In this document: positions 28,738-38,763 of the stretch, piece by piece
How the letters are laid out: each line of letters opens with the position of its first letter
How positions within the stretch are numbered: position 1 is the first letter of the stretch
Assembly: GCA_900556485.1 (NCBI GenBank)
Contig: USOX01000004.1
Coordinates: forward strand, 105,724-169,723
Origin: an uncultured Dysgonomonas sp.
GTDB lineage: Bacteria; Bacteroidota; Bacteroidia; Bacteroidales; Dysgonomonadaceae
Direction: 5' to 3'
DNA: 64,000 nt
Notes under the pieces: generated by a model
Seen by the model: only the letters and a program-made list of their open reading frames with translations
The model's database searches: none
What the model was told of the DNA's origin: nothing
Position numbers and translations under genes: made by a program

Positions 28738-29913
28738 TTATTTATTAAGTATTGATAGGTTGCTATCTATTTGTTTCTTCAATGTTTCGACCGATGCCGA
28801 TGATGTGAATCCATCCTGAGGCGTATTCTGGCAGTAGTCTACCAACTTGTCGACAGTGGAGACAGCAACATGCATACGTGTATCGCAGGAAGCATAATAG
28901 ATATAAACAGTGCCATCGTCGTCGGCTATCCAGCCATTTGTAAACAATACATTCGACACATCTCCAATTCGCTCTTCGCCTTCGGGTGCCATAAAATAAC
29001 CTGCCGGTGCAGCCGTTAGCTTAGCCGGATCCTCGAGCGAAGTCATATACAGATAGAGAACATAGCGCAGACCAGCCGCACAGGCCCGTACGCCATGAGC
29101 CAAATGTAGCCATCCTTTAGTTGTCTTTATCGGATGAGGCCCTTCCCCATTTTTCACTTCCTTGATTGTATGATAGTAACGATGATCAATAATGATTTCC
29201 TCTTTGGTCTCGGCACAAGTCATATCATCTATCAATGCCCATCCTATGCCACCTCCGCTTCCGGCATTGATGAATCCATCCTGCGGGCGAGTATATAACG
29301 CATATTTGCCGTCTACAAATTCAGGATGAAGGACTACATTGCGTTGCTGACTTTTCGATTTAAGATCGGACAGACGTTCCCAAGCGACCAAATCTTTGGT
29401 GCGGGCTATACCTGCTGTGGCTGTGGCTGATGAAAGATCGCCGGGTGCAGCTTTTTCATCGTGCCTTTCGGCACAAAATATGCCATATATCCATCCATCT
29501 TCATGGGCAGTCAACCGCATATCATAAATATTTGTTGCCGGAATTATATCTTCAGGCATAGTTACCGGATAATCCCAAAAACGAAAGTTATCAATGCCAT
29601 TCGGGCTTTCTGCCACTGCAAAAAAAGACTTGCGATCGTGCCCCTCGACCCGCACCATTACGATGTATTTCCCATTCCACTTCATGGCGCCAGAATTCAT
29701 AGTTGCATTCATCCCGATACGCTCCATCAGGTATGGGTTTGTCTCCTCATTGAGATCGTATCGCCAGAAAACAGGGGTGTGAGCCGCGGTTAATATAGGA
29801 TATTTATAACGGGTATATATCCCATTACCCTCGGTTAGTGGCTCGTTTTTACGAGAGAGTAAAGCCTCATGTTCTACAAAAAGCTTCGATATTTTAGCAT
29901 TAAAATTATTCAT
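28738..29913 (-). CDS. GH130 4-O-beta-D-mannosyl-D-glucose phosphorylase
   Basis: 391 residues with no signal peptide, so cytoplasmic. It is a five-bladed propeller of the GH130 family: MNSGAMKWNGKYIVMVRVEG, the general acid Asp131 in TNIYDMRLT, QRNVVLHPEFVDGKYALYTRP and HGVRACAAGLRYVLYLYM. Length and Asp131 position agree with the Bacteroides mannosylglucose phosphorylase type (subfamily GH130_1). The reaction is mannosyl-glucose + phosphate giving mannose-1-phosphate + glucose. The adjacent epimerase supports this specificity over manno-oligosaccharide phosphorolysis. Confidence 0.93.
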   Translation of the reverse strand: MNNFNAKISKLFVEHEALLSRKNEPLTEGNGIYTRYKYPILTAAHTPVFWRYDLNEETNPYLMERIGMNATMNSGAMKWNGKYIVMVRVEGHDRKSFFAVAESPNGIDNFRFWDYPVTMPEDIIPATNIYDMRLTAHEDGWIYGIFCAERHDEKAAPGDLSSATATAGIARTKDLVAWERLSDLKSKSQQRNVVLHPEFVDGKYALYTRPQDGFINAGSGGGIGWALIDDMTCAETKEEIIIDHRYYHTIKEVKNGEGPHPIKTTKGWLHLAHGVRACAAGLRYVLYLYMTSLEDPAKLTAAPAGYFMAPEGEERIGDVSNVLFTNGWIADDDGTVYIYYASCDTRMHVAVSTVDKLVDYCQNTPQDGFTSSASVETLKKQIDSNLSILNK

Positions 29914-29990
29914 AGTGTATTATTATTTCGAATAAATAAGAACCTTCGTTTTTTCTGATCTATCTCTGATATCCAAAAATGTTTGTATCG

Positions 29991-31109
29991 TTATTCCCTA
30001 TATAGTTTTTCTATGTCTTTCGCAAATAAAGTTTTTGGTTGATTATAATATGTAACAAAGTCTTCTGCTGATACTTGTCCGGGATACGGTGCATAGTAAT
30101 GGTTTTCTTTTTCCCGGGCATTCCGCCATACCAACACATACGAAACAGGGTATTTATCCAGTACCGAATCCAGAACTTTTGTCCACCATGTAGCATCGGG
30201 TATTGTTTCGAAGCCCGTTTCGGTTACAGCAATTGGTTTGTCATGTTTTTTTCCGTAATCGGTAAGGAACAGGAGAGTACTATCCATTACATCATGATAG
30301 TTTTGTGTTCCTGCAATTCCATTCAACTGATAATAATCGAAGCCCAGCAGGTCTACATATTCATCGCCCGGATAGCGTTCCATATACTCCGCAGCTGAAG
30401 CTCCCCCTCCGGGAGAATAAGCATATAATATATTATTTACTCCTTTCGATTTCAAATAGTCGTGAGTCATTACCCACAATTGCTTATACTGCTCGGGGGT
30501 ACAATGATCGCTCCCCCACCAAAACCAACTTCCGGTATGTTCGTGCCATGGACGGAATAATATCGGAACCTTTGTTCCGTCTTCTGTCTTAAGCGAACTG
30601 AGGAAATCGGCTAATATATTGAGCCAGCCAATAAATTTGTTATGATTTATTCCTTCGGGTAAAATCGTAATTACAACACTGTCCTTCGCACTTGTATCCC
30701 ACGAGCTGCCGCCTGTACATGGATTATCCAAGTGCCAGCTTATAGTATTGATACCCCCACGAATATATTGCTGTATTATTTCATATTTTATCCTGTCGAA
30801 CGAGACACTATCGAGACTTACAGGCTTACCTAACTCCAAATGCCCTATTTCCCATCCACATACAGCAGGATAATCGCCACAAACGCTTTTCACATCGCTA
30901 CGATCCTTGTCTCCATCCCACTTGATACCATATACTGTTGCATCCTGATGTCCGAACATATATCCATGTTGCGAAACTGTTCTTAGTAAGCTATCAAGCT
31001 GCTTTGTTTCGGGAGTTAAAGCATATTCATTATTTTCGGTTGCTGTATTACAAGCCATAAAACATGCCAGTAAAGCGCCCGCACATATTTTGTTTATCAG
31101 CCTTATCAT
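29991..31109 (-). CDS. GH26 beta-mannanase lipoprotein
   Basis: 372 residues. Lipoprotein signal with ACFMAC (Cys20). GH26 motifs are FGHQDATVYG near the start, the acid/base Glu190 in LFRPWHEHTGSWFWWG, and the nucleophile Glu297 in IAVTETGF; GFDYY (about 256-260) is also typical. Like the Bacteroides fragilis type GH26 it probably releases mannobiose. It acts at the outer membrane or in the periplasm, next to the phosphorylase and transporter genes. Confidence 0.95.
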   Translation of the reverse strand: MIRLINKICAGALLACFMACNTATENNEYALTPETKQLDSLLRTVSQHGYMFGHQDATVYGIKWDGDKDRSDVKSVCGDYPAVCGWEIGHLELGKPVSLDSVSFDRIKYEIIQQYIRGGINTISWHLDNPCTGGSSWDTSAKDSVVITILPEGINHNKFIGWLNILADFLSSLKTEDGTKVPILFRPWHEHTGSWFWWGSDHCTPEQYKQLWVMTHDYLKSKGVNNILYAYSPGGGASAAEYMERYPGDEYVDLLGFDYYQLNGIAGTQNYHDVMDSTLLFLTDYGKKHDKPIAVTETGFETIPDATWWTKVLDSVLDKYPVSYVLVWRNAREKENHYYAPYPGQVSAEDFVTYYNQPKTLFAKDIEKLYRE

Positions 31110-31129
31110 CTCTATCTTTTTTTATTGCT

Positions 31130-32641
31130 TTATTTCAGAATATTATTTGCTACCCGAGTACATTTAGTCAATAGCGCAACTGGCAATTTAGGATTTGATG
31201 GTGATGGAGCTGCCGTCATATTATTCAGGTTCAGATTATCCACTTTTATTGCTTCTATAGCATAAGTGTAATGAGCGGCTTCTACACCTTTCCATCCCAG
31301 ATTACCTTGATTGAAATATATATTCTGTGCATTCTCGATATATACAACAGGTATATCCGAAGCATATAACTCTTTACCTTTAACAGTATTAGGCCTCAAG
31401 TCAAAATTACCTCCACTCACTTTTTCCAATGCACTTTTCTTGATTACGAAATCGAAATTATTGAAATACACATTTTCTATTTTGCTCTCATCCGAAGCAT
31501 ACATAAGTACAGCATTTTCGCTAAGGCAAGTGATATTATTGAAATTGATGTTCTTAACTATGCCTATAGGGCTATCGGGTACTCCACGAAGTGTGGATAT
31601 CTTGATGGGTTCGCCATTACCCCACCAATCGCCGGTATGCATACGGGTTTCGATTCTAATATTGGTGAAGTTCACATTTTGTACCGATCCTGAATCGCGC
31701 ACTGTAATGTTAATTCCACAATTCGAATCAATAATTGTTATGTTGTCAAAATTGTAGTTGGACATATGATTCTGATCCCATCCGCCAATACGGATTGCGC
31801 TCGAACGCGACTGGAAAATACAATTTGAAACATTTATATTTTGAGATGGCTTTAATATTCCTTTAAAACCCGGATCTCCGAAATGGTGTGCATAGCCCGC
31901 CAAAACAATAGAGTCGTCTCCGCAAGTGATAATACAATCGGAAACATTCACATTGCTACATGAAATAATATCCAGTCCGTCGCTGTTAGGTATTAACAGA
32001 TTATTGTCGATGGATATACCTTGCACCTTAACCCTGTCGCAATGAACAATCAGTATAGTCCAATATGGAGCGTCGATACATTCAAAATCGGTTAGAGTAA
32101 CATTTTTACAATTACTGAAAATAACCATTTGATGAAATCTTTCTTTAGGATTTACAGGACCATCTCCAATACCTTTTTCAACTTTTCTAAAATCATTTTT
32201 CTGACGGATATAATTATTTACTTCGCCTATAATTCTTTTGGCTACAGTCTTCTCCATAAATTCCATACCCTGTCCGAATATTTTCCCATGTCCTGTAATG
32301 GCTACATTTTCTGAATCTTCGGTATAGAATACTCCTGCAAGATGCTCATTATGTCTCTGATACTGGGACAGGTCGGTAGTAGCTATTAATACAGCACCCA
32401 TTTCGAGGCGGAACTCAACATTCGACCTGAGATTTAAAGTGCCAACAAGATATTCACCTTTAGGCACATACACTACACCTCCTTTGTCCTGAAAACATTT
32501 ATCTATGGCAGACTGTATATTACTGGTTGTTAATGTTTTTCCGTTATTGATAGCGCCAAAGTCCATGACATTATAAACGGCAGCATTCACCATTATACAC
32601 AGGCTGAACAGAAATAGAGACAATACAATTCTTTTATTCAT
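31130..32641 (-). CDS. GH28-like right-handed beta-helix protein
   Basis: 503 residues with a signal peptide ending VNA. A pectin-lyase-like parallel beta-helix starts VMDFGAINNGKTLTTSNIQSAID. GH28 motif I NSDGLD (219-224) and motif II CGDDSI (240-245) are present. The GHG histidine motif is replaced by the segment around QSRSSAIRIGGWD (277-289), and the RIK motif reads RIGG. The three catalytic Asp positions are therefore kept but the histidine site is not. In a beta-mannan operon a polygalacturonase is unexpected; it may cleave another alpha-linked branch. It lies between the TIG binding protein and GH26. Confidence 0.8.
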   Translation of the reverse strand: MNKRIVLSLFLFSLCIMVNAAVYNVMDFGAINNGKTLTTSNIQSAIDKCFQDKGGVVYVPKGEYLVGTLNLRSNVEFRLEMGAVLIATTDLSQYQRHNEHLAGVFYTEDSENVAITGHGKIFGQGMEFMEKTVAKRIIGEVNNYIRQKNDFRKVEKGIGDGPVNPKERFHQMVIFSNCKNVTLTDFECIDAPYWTILIVHCDRVKVQGISIDNNLLIPNSDGLDIISCSNVNVSDCIITCGDDSIVLAGYAHHFGDPGFKGILKPSQNINVSNCIFQSRSSAIRIGGWDQNHMSNYNFDNITIIDSNCGINITVRDSGSVQNVNFTNIRIETRMHTGDWWGNGEPIKISTLRGVPDSPIGIVKNINFNNITCLSENAVLMYASDESKIENVYFNNFDFVIKKSALEKVSGGNFDLRPNTVKGKELYASDIPVVYIENAQNIYFNQGNLGWKGVEAAHYTYAIEAIKVDNLNLNNMTAAPSPSNPKLPVALLTKCTRVANNILK

Positions 32642-32790
32642 AATTTTTCATTTTAAAGTCGTAGACCTATTGATTGTAATTCAGGAACACGACATCAAAC
32701 ATTTCCGGTTACTTAATATTATTTGTTTAGTATTCCTTCCGGGCTATATAAACATGATACAGCCCGAAAGGAGATTTATTTTAAAGATAT

Positions 32791-34080
32791 TTATGGAGTA
32801 CCGTCATAAGGGCCATCTGTTATCATTATCTGATCTATATTGACCTTGAAGTCACGATTGCCCTGAACATTGTAATTATAAATATCGTCCGCATTGGTAA
32901 ACCATGTACCATTCCAATATACGCCGTTTATCTGCTTAAATACAAGTTCAAATCCATTCATCATTCCATTATTGTCAAAGTTTTTGAAGTCTCCTCCCCA
33001 ATTTTCAACAATGAAATGGCTGAGGCGGGCACTTATTCTGTGCCATTGTCCGTTAGTAGGGCGTAAAGTATACAAATCGAGTTTTGTGTATGGATCATAT
33101 GTATCGTCGGTTATACCCGGGCCAAATGTTCCCCCTCCGGTTCGTGTACCTTGCGTCACAGCCATTTGGAACGAACCTATATTGTCATCACTATTCCATA
33201 GGAAAGAAATGAACGGATCGTGGAAGATCGACAGATTAACAGGTTTACGGAATTCTACTTTTATCGATCCCAAATATGACCACATAGAATAAGATCCTGT
33301 AATATCGGTAGCATACAGACTGAAGAAGTTATTGCCTTGTGGAGCAGTGATGCCATCACGGTTCATTTGCGCCGAACATTGTTTATCAGGCATTTCACCT
33401 TTCAGGTAATGTGTTACTCCATCTTCAAAGTCTACCAGTACCAGAGGATCGATAGGAGTCCATGAGTCAGGATCATAATCTATTATTGGTAAAACCGCCG
33501 ACTCTATTGTCGTACCTATCACAGTTTTCAACAAGATAGTAGCTTCCGTTTCACTCACTGTGGTTGGTATAAGCACGATAAGCATACTTGACTCCTGATC
33601 GAGACCATTTACGTCTATTTTTGTAGAACCAATAACCACTTCTTTCACCATATCCATATTAGTACCCCTCACAGCAATAGGTCTGCCTCGTGTTATTTCG
33701 TCAGGCCATGAAGTTACAACTATCTCTTCGGCGCTTGGATAAATCGGTTTTATTACATCCGCATTTTCACTGTAACGACCGTACGCACTACGTACTACTA
33801 CCGGAGCAGCTTCGAACAATCTGGGCAATACCGCTTCGATGCGGTTAGCATCCTGAGATAGTATTTCCATCGAAATTCCATCAATAGTAATTGTATTTGG
33901 TGTTACAAAATTTTCACCGGTGATAACAATTGTCTCTCCTACTTTCGGATCCTTTGTTATTGTTTTGATAAGAGGTATCGGTAAGTCGATATCGGTATGT
34001 TTCCCATAGTCATCTTCCTTACAGGATGGTATAACTAGAAGAAGAGAAATAACAATGCTTATATATTTCAATGTTTTCAT
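32791..34080 (-). CDS. IPT/TIG surface glycan-binding lipoprotein (SGBP)
   Basis: 429 residues. Lipobox IPSC (Cys20). Two IPT/TIG immunoglobulin-like repeats (about 35-115, VGETIVITGENFVTPNTITIDG, and about 118-200, RGRPIAVRGTNMDMVKEVVIGS) are followed by a beta-sandwich C-terminal domain rich in Trp/Tyr (GVYWNGTWFTNADDIYNYN) that likely binds glycan. This is the typical third gene after SusC and SusD in hemicellulose loci. It would hold mannan at the surface. It starts 11 bases after the SusD stop. Confidence 0.9.
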   Translation of the reverse strand: MKTLKYISIVISLLLVIPSCKEDDYGKHTDIDLPIPLIKTITKDPKVGETIVITGENFVTPNTITIDGISMEILSQDANRIEAVLPRLFEAAPVVVRSAYGRYSENADVIKPIYPSAEEIVVTSWPDEITRGRPIAVRGTNMDMVKEVVIGSTKIDVNGLDQESSMLIVLIPTTVSETEATILLKTVIGTTIESAVLPIIDYDPDSWTPIDPLVLVDFEDGVTHYLKGEMPDKQCSAQMNRDGITAPQGNNFFSLYATDITGSYSMWSYLGSIKVEFRKPVNLSIFHDPFISFLWNSDDNIGSFQMAVTQGTRTGGGTFGPGITDDTYDPYTKLDLYTLRPTNGQWHRISARLSHFIVENWGGDFKNFDNNGMMNGFELVFKQINGVYWNGTWFTNADDIYNYNVQGNRDFKVNIDQIMITDGPYDGTP

Positions 34081-34091
34081 ATTTCTGGTTT

Positions 34092-35669
34092 TTAATAGTT
34101 AGGATTTTGTTCTAGCCCCCAAGCTACAACTTCATCATTAGGTATAGGGAGTACCGGAACGCCCCTGAGTAAATGCCGGTCGTAATTCGCCTGCACTTTA
34201 GGTGATAGCGAAGCTCTATATTCGCCCCATCTCACCTGATCCCAGTAGCGCAACATTTCCATTGCCAATTCAACTCGTCTTTCGTGTTTTATTGCAGTCA
34301 GAAGAGCATCACCTGATACTGTTATATCAGGGAGGTTACCGATAAATCCTGTTTGAACATAGGTATTCGTTCCTGCATTATACCCCTTCGGATAAGTCGA
34401 TTGACGCGCCCGAGTTCTAACCTGATTTACGCTCTGGCGAGCTATATCCTCTTTACTCAAATGATAAGCAGCTTCAGCCCTCATCAATAAGATATCAGCG
34501 TAACGAAGCATACGTAGATTATTCGGATAATCCGATTGGTTAGGACCTCTCAATGCAGGGTCTGTAGCCAGTTTTCGTGCACAATAACCTGTAAGGTAAG
34601 GAAACGTTGCCACATCATGTTTTATTCCATATACATAGTCGGTAATACCGCGTCCGTGCACAGTTGTATATAAACGTGGATCCTGACTCTCAAACTCGTC
34701 TACTAAATCTTGGGTAGGGCAATTGTACCCCCATCCCCACGATGGATTATCATCTGTTCCTCTGTTTGCAACAACAATAGGGCTGTTAGCTCCTTCATTC
34801 TCAGTTGTCCATCCCGAATAGGTTGTTTTATGTTGAATCTCGAAAAGCGATTCTGAGCAATTTTCTCCCTCATCTTCAAATATTTCAGCATAATTAGGAT
34901 ATAGGCTATAATTCCCTGATTTTACAATCTCATCTGTCAGGTCATATACTCTCTGCCACGATGTTTCGGTTTTGAACATACCTATGGCATACATTATAGT
35001 GCGAGCCTCAAATCCTTTTGCTGCACCGGATGTTGCACGGCCAACCTGATCGGCAGGCCACGATCCTGGAAGTTCGGCAGCAGCCTCGCTGAAATCTTTT
35101 TTTATCTGTGCAATAACATCTTCGAAAGGAGCACGTTGAGCTGTACCTATATCATCTGTTTTTACAGGTTCGGTAAATAAAGGCACATCACCAAAGAGTT
35201 TAACCAGAATGAGATAAGAATATGCTCTTACAAATTTAGCTTCGGCTATATATTGCTTTTTCAAATCTTCGCTAAAGGTGACACCCTCCATCCGCTGGAT
35301 TACAGTATTTGACCTGAAGATAGCCATATAATATGATTGCCATACGGCTTTCACCCATATATTTGTAGGTAGGGCGACCCAGTCCTTCATATCTTGAATA
35401 TATGGGCTTTCGGCTTCACCGCCTCCACCTTTCCATGCATCGTCCGATGCTACATCGGCAAACATCCATTGGTATGAAGAAATATCATCATCGTATTGTA
35501 ATGCGTCGTAACAAGCAATAACTGCCATATTGGCATTGTCCTCATCGTCGTAATAGGCCGGAGTATCAACATTCTCTCCAAGAATCGGTTGATCCAGGAA
35601 GTTGGAGCAGCCACAGATTAGCAGTAAAATACCGGCTCCAAAAAGTGATTTTAATATATTTTGCTTCAT
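34092..35669 (-). CDS. SusD-like glycan-binding lipoprotein (mannan locus)
   Basis: 525 residues. Lipobox ICGC (Cys about 21). SusD motifs are YIAEAKFVRAYSYLILVKLFGDVPLF, LRYADILLMRAEAAYHLS, ERRVELAMEMLRYWDQVRWGEY and the terminal LEQNPNY. It starts 11 bases after its SusC, the standard pair order, and is followed by the TIG binding protein. Confidence 0.95.
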   Translation of the reverse strand: MKQNILKSLFGAGILLLICGCSNFLDQPILGENVDTPAYYDDEDNANMAVIACYDALQYDDDISSYQWMFADVASDDAWKGGGGEAESPYIQDMKDWVALPTNIWVKAVWQSYYMAIFRSNTVIQRMEGVTFSEDLKKQYIAEAKFVRAYSYLILVKLFGDVPLFTEPVKTDDIGTAQRAPFEDVIAQIKKDFSEAAAELPGSWPADQVGRATSGAAKGFEARTIMYAIGMFKTETSWQRVYDLTDEIVKSGNYSLYPNYAEIFEDEGENCSESLFEIQHKTTYSGWTTENEGANSPIVVANRGTDDNPSWGWGYNCPTQDLVDEFESQDPRLYTTVHGRGITDYVYGIKHDVATFPYLTGYCARKLATDPALRGPNQSDYPNNLRMLRYADILLMRAEAAYHLSKEDIARQSVNQVRTRARQSTYPKGYNAGTNTYVQTGFIGNLPDITVSGDALLTAIKHERRVELAMEMLRYWDQVRWGEYRASLSPKVQANYDRHLLRGVPVLPIPNDEVVAWGLEQNPNY

Positions 35670-35680
35670 TGTGTATTATT

Positions 35681-38600
35681 TTAAAAAATTAGATTGAAAC
35701 CAACAGATAGTGTTCGAGGAAGAGGTGTACTACCCACATCGGAACCGGCAGTAAGAGGATTACCCCACTGATCGGTAATTTCAGGATTGTAGCCCGAATA
35801 TTTAGTGAATGTATGCAGGTTGTCAGCTGAAACATAAACCTTCAATGATTCAATTTTCACTTTCTGAAGTAGATTTTTTGGTAGATAATATCCTAGCTGT
35901 ACATTCCGGATTCGTAAAAAACTTCCATCTTCGATATAACGGTCGGAGAACAATGTATTTTGCCCTGACTGACTTGATGTTGTTAAACGAGGCTCGCTGT
36001 TGTATGGTGTTTCGGGTGTCCAGCGATTGTCATAATACGACTGTAAGATATTTGCTCCCATCAGTGGAGATTTCATGTGGAACAGGTTCATATTAGCTAT
36101 TTTGCCGCCATAGCTAAAGTCAGTGAACAAAGAGAATGTAAAGTCCTTATATTCGATTCCTAAATTAAGTCCGCCGGTAAAAGTCGGTATATAATCGCCT
36201 AGATATGTTTGGTCTTCCGCATCAATAGAGCCGTTTCCATCTCTATCCACATATTTTACATCTCCTACCTCGGCTGTTGGCTGTATGGGCTTTACATTTC
36301 CATCTTTATCTGTGTAAGTATATGCATCAAGTTCTTCTTGTGTATGGAAAATACCATCTGTTTCGTATCCCCAATAGCTGGCGATTGGATGTCCTACTTC
36401 GGTTTTCGATGTAGAAGGCAAGCGGTCGAACAGAGTTGCAAAAATCGCACCCGAACGTCCTAAACTTGTAACCTCATTCTTTATGAAGCTCATATTCAAG
36501 CCAACATTATATTTTACTTTGTCTATTTCGTTATTATGATTGATAGTGAACTCGAACCCTTTATTTCTCATACTACCCACATTTGCTAACGGAGCCAAAG
36601 CGCCTACATAATCAGGTATAGGGGCACGTACAATCATATCTTTGGTGTCTTTGATGAAATAATCGGCCGAGAGAGTCAATTTACTATTGAAGAATCCGAG
36701 ATCCAATCCTACATTTGTTTGTTTTGCCACCTCCCACTTAAGTTGAGAATTTGATAGATACTCAGGGATACGGCCTTCATATACCTGTCCTCCCAATACA
36801 TACCTTTTCCCATTAGCAATGGTTGACAAATAGTCTCCAATACCCGTACTCGACTGGTTTCCGACCATTCCCCATCCTGCACGTAATTTTGCTTGGGAAA
36901 TAAAGGAGATTTCCTTCAAAAATTCCTCTTCTTTAATATTCCATCCTAGAGATACCGAAGGAAATACTCCTTGTCTGTTTTCTTTTGCAAATCGGGATGA
37001 AACATCCGAACGGAGAGTCGCTGTCAACAAATATTTGCTATTGTACGAATAGTTTAGACGAACGAAGGTTGAAAATATCGAACTCGAGCCCTGGGAAGAA
37101 CCAGCCATATATTGACTGGACTTGGCTGCTGATAGATAACGCATATCCGTATTTTCAGCAACATCATATGCAGTTGCATTTATTCCGTCATATTTGTCAT
37201 AAGTGGCTTCCGTACCAACCATAGCATTAAATTTGTGCACTTTGTTCAATTCAAGGTTGTAAGTAGCGACATTAGACCAAATCCAATTTATGTTCGAATT
37301 ACGATATTCGGTAAGCTGGCTTGTTGTTATCGATTCTTGCGGACTGACGTAATAGGTTGGAATATAATTATTTTGCTTTGTATTTGAATAAGCCGCTCCA
37401 AAAGTACTCTTAAAAGACAAACCTTTAAGTATATCTATGTTCAGATAGAAATTACCGACAAACTGATTACCATGTTTTTTATCATATTTTGTATGGTCAC
37501 TTTTACGGGCAGGGTTCGAATCCCGGCTCATATTCGACTGCCAGTTTCCATACTGGTCATAAACAGAGCTGACGGGAGCCGAACGGGCAGCAACCATCAA
37601 CGTGGCAGCATACATATTACTAAGGTCCGACATACTTGTTTTATAATCGACAAAGGATATGTCCGATCCAAATTTCACATTCTTATACAACTGGTAATCT
37701 GTACTTAAACGAATAATTAATTTGTCAACAAATGCGTTTTTCAGGACACCCTCGTTAGAGTTATATGTTGCCGATAAGTTGTATTTTGTTTTTTCCGAAC
37801 CGCCAACGACGTTAACATTATAGTTCTGAACGACTGCTGTCCTCAATACTTCTTTCTGCCAATCGGTACCTTTACTGTTGTTTGCAATGGCATAATCGAT
37901 AATAGCCAGATCGTTAGGTTCCATACTCATTCCCCCTTGGTCATAAGCTTCCGTACGTGCCCTGGCATAGGTGGCAGCATCCAGCACATCCAATTTTTTA
38001 GCGATGGTACTCATACCGAAATATGAATTTACATTAACTCTTGTTGGTTGATTTACTCCTTTATTGGTAGTAATCAGGATAACCCCATTTGCTCCTCTCG
38101 AACCATATACTGCAGTTGCTGATGCGTCTTTCAATATTTCCATCGACTGTATATCCGAAGGTGCCAGATAAGAGATATCGTTTGTAGAAAAACCATCTAC
38201 AACATACAACGGATCAGAGTTATTTATAGTACCAATACCACGTACCCGCACTTTCACAGCACCATCAACAGATCCGCTGCTTATAACCTGAACACCGGCT
38301 GCACGTCCTGCCATCGAAGCCTGCACATTTGCACTCGAAATCACATTCAGGTCTTTACTTTTTATTGATGATACAGAACCAGTCAGGTCGCTCTTTTTCA
38401 TCGATCCATATCCAATAACTACAACCTCATCCAGTCCCTGTGGATTTGGTTCCAGTTCTACAACCATATTATTCCTCGCTTCTATGGTCTCTGTCTTAAA
38501 TCCGACATAACTAAATACTAATAGTGATTGTGATGCAGGTACTGTAATTTCAAAGTTCCCATTTACGTCTGTAATTGTTCCTGTCGAGGAGGACGATTCC

Positions 38601-38734
38601 AAAACAACTGCAACTCCAATGAGAGTTTCTTGTGTTTCTTTATCAATAACACGCCCCTTTATTACCACTCCACTCTGAGCAAACCCCAAAGCAAAAGAAG
38701 TAAATAAAAGGATTAATAAGGTGATTTTTTTCAT
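35681..38734 (-). CDS. SusC-like TonB-dependent transporter (mannan locus)
   Basis: 1017 residues. The signal peptide ends ALGFAQ. The carboxypeptidase regulatory-like domain is VVIKGRVIDKETQETLIGVAV, the plug VVVIGYGSMKKSDLTGSVSS, and the SusC signature MEILKDASATAVYGSRGANG. The barrel ends LSVGFNLIF. With the following SusD it would import manno-oligosaccharides into the periplasm. It begins 29 bases after the six-hairpin glycosidase gene. Confidence 0.95.
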   Translation of the reverse strand: MKKITLLILLFTSFALGFAQSGVVIKGRVIDKETQETLIGVAVVLESSSSTGTITDVNGNFEITVPASQSLLVFSYVGFKTETIEARNNMVVELEPNPQGLDEVVVIGYGSMKKSDLTGSVSSIKSKDLNVISSANVQASMAGRAAGVQVISSGSVDGAVKVRVRGIGTINNSDPLYVVDGFSTNDISYLAPSDIQSMEILKDASATAVYGSRGANGVILITTNKGVNQPTRVNVNSYFGMSTIAKKLDVLDAATYARARTEAYDQGGMSMEPNDLAIIDYAIANNSKGTDWQKEVLRTAVVQNYNVNVVGGSEKTKYNLSATYNSNEGVLKNAFVDKLIIRLSTDYQLYKNVKFGSDISFVDYKTSMSDLSNMYAATLMVAARSAPVSSVYDQYGNWQSNMSRDSNPARKSDHTKYDKKHGNQFVGNFYLNIDILKGLSFKSTFGAAYSNTKQNNYIPTYYVSPQESITTSQLTEYRNSNINWIWSNVATYNLELNKVHKFNAMVGTEATYDKYDGINATAYDVAENTDMRYLSAAKSSQYMAGSSQGSSSIFSTFVRLNYSYNSKYLLTATLRSDVSSRFAKENRQGVFPSVSLGWNIKEEEFLKEISFISQAKLRAGWGMVGNQSSTGIGDYLSTIANGKRYVLGGQVYEGRIPEYLSNSQLKWEVAKQTNVGLDLGFFNSKLTLSADYFIKDTKDMIVRAPIPDYVGALAPLANVGSMRNKGFEFTINHNNEIDKVKYNVGLNMSFIKNEVTSLGRSGAIFATLFDRLPSTSKTEVGHPIASYWGYETDGIFHTQEELDAYTYTDKDGNVKPIQPTAEVGDVKYVDRDGNGSIDAEDQTYLGDYIPTFTGGLNLGIEYKDFTFSLFTDFSYGGKIANMNLFHMKSPLMGANILQSYYDNRWTPETPYNSEPRLTTSSQSGQNTLFSDRYIEDGSFLRIRNVQLGYYLPKNLLQKVKIESLKVYVSADNLHTFTKYSGYNPEITDQWGNPLTAGSDVGSTPLPRTLSVGFNLIF

Positions 38735-38763
38735 GATAGAATAGTTTTTAGTTTTAATATAGA

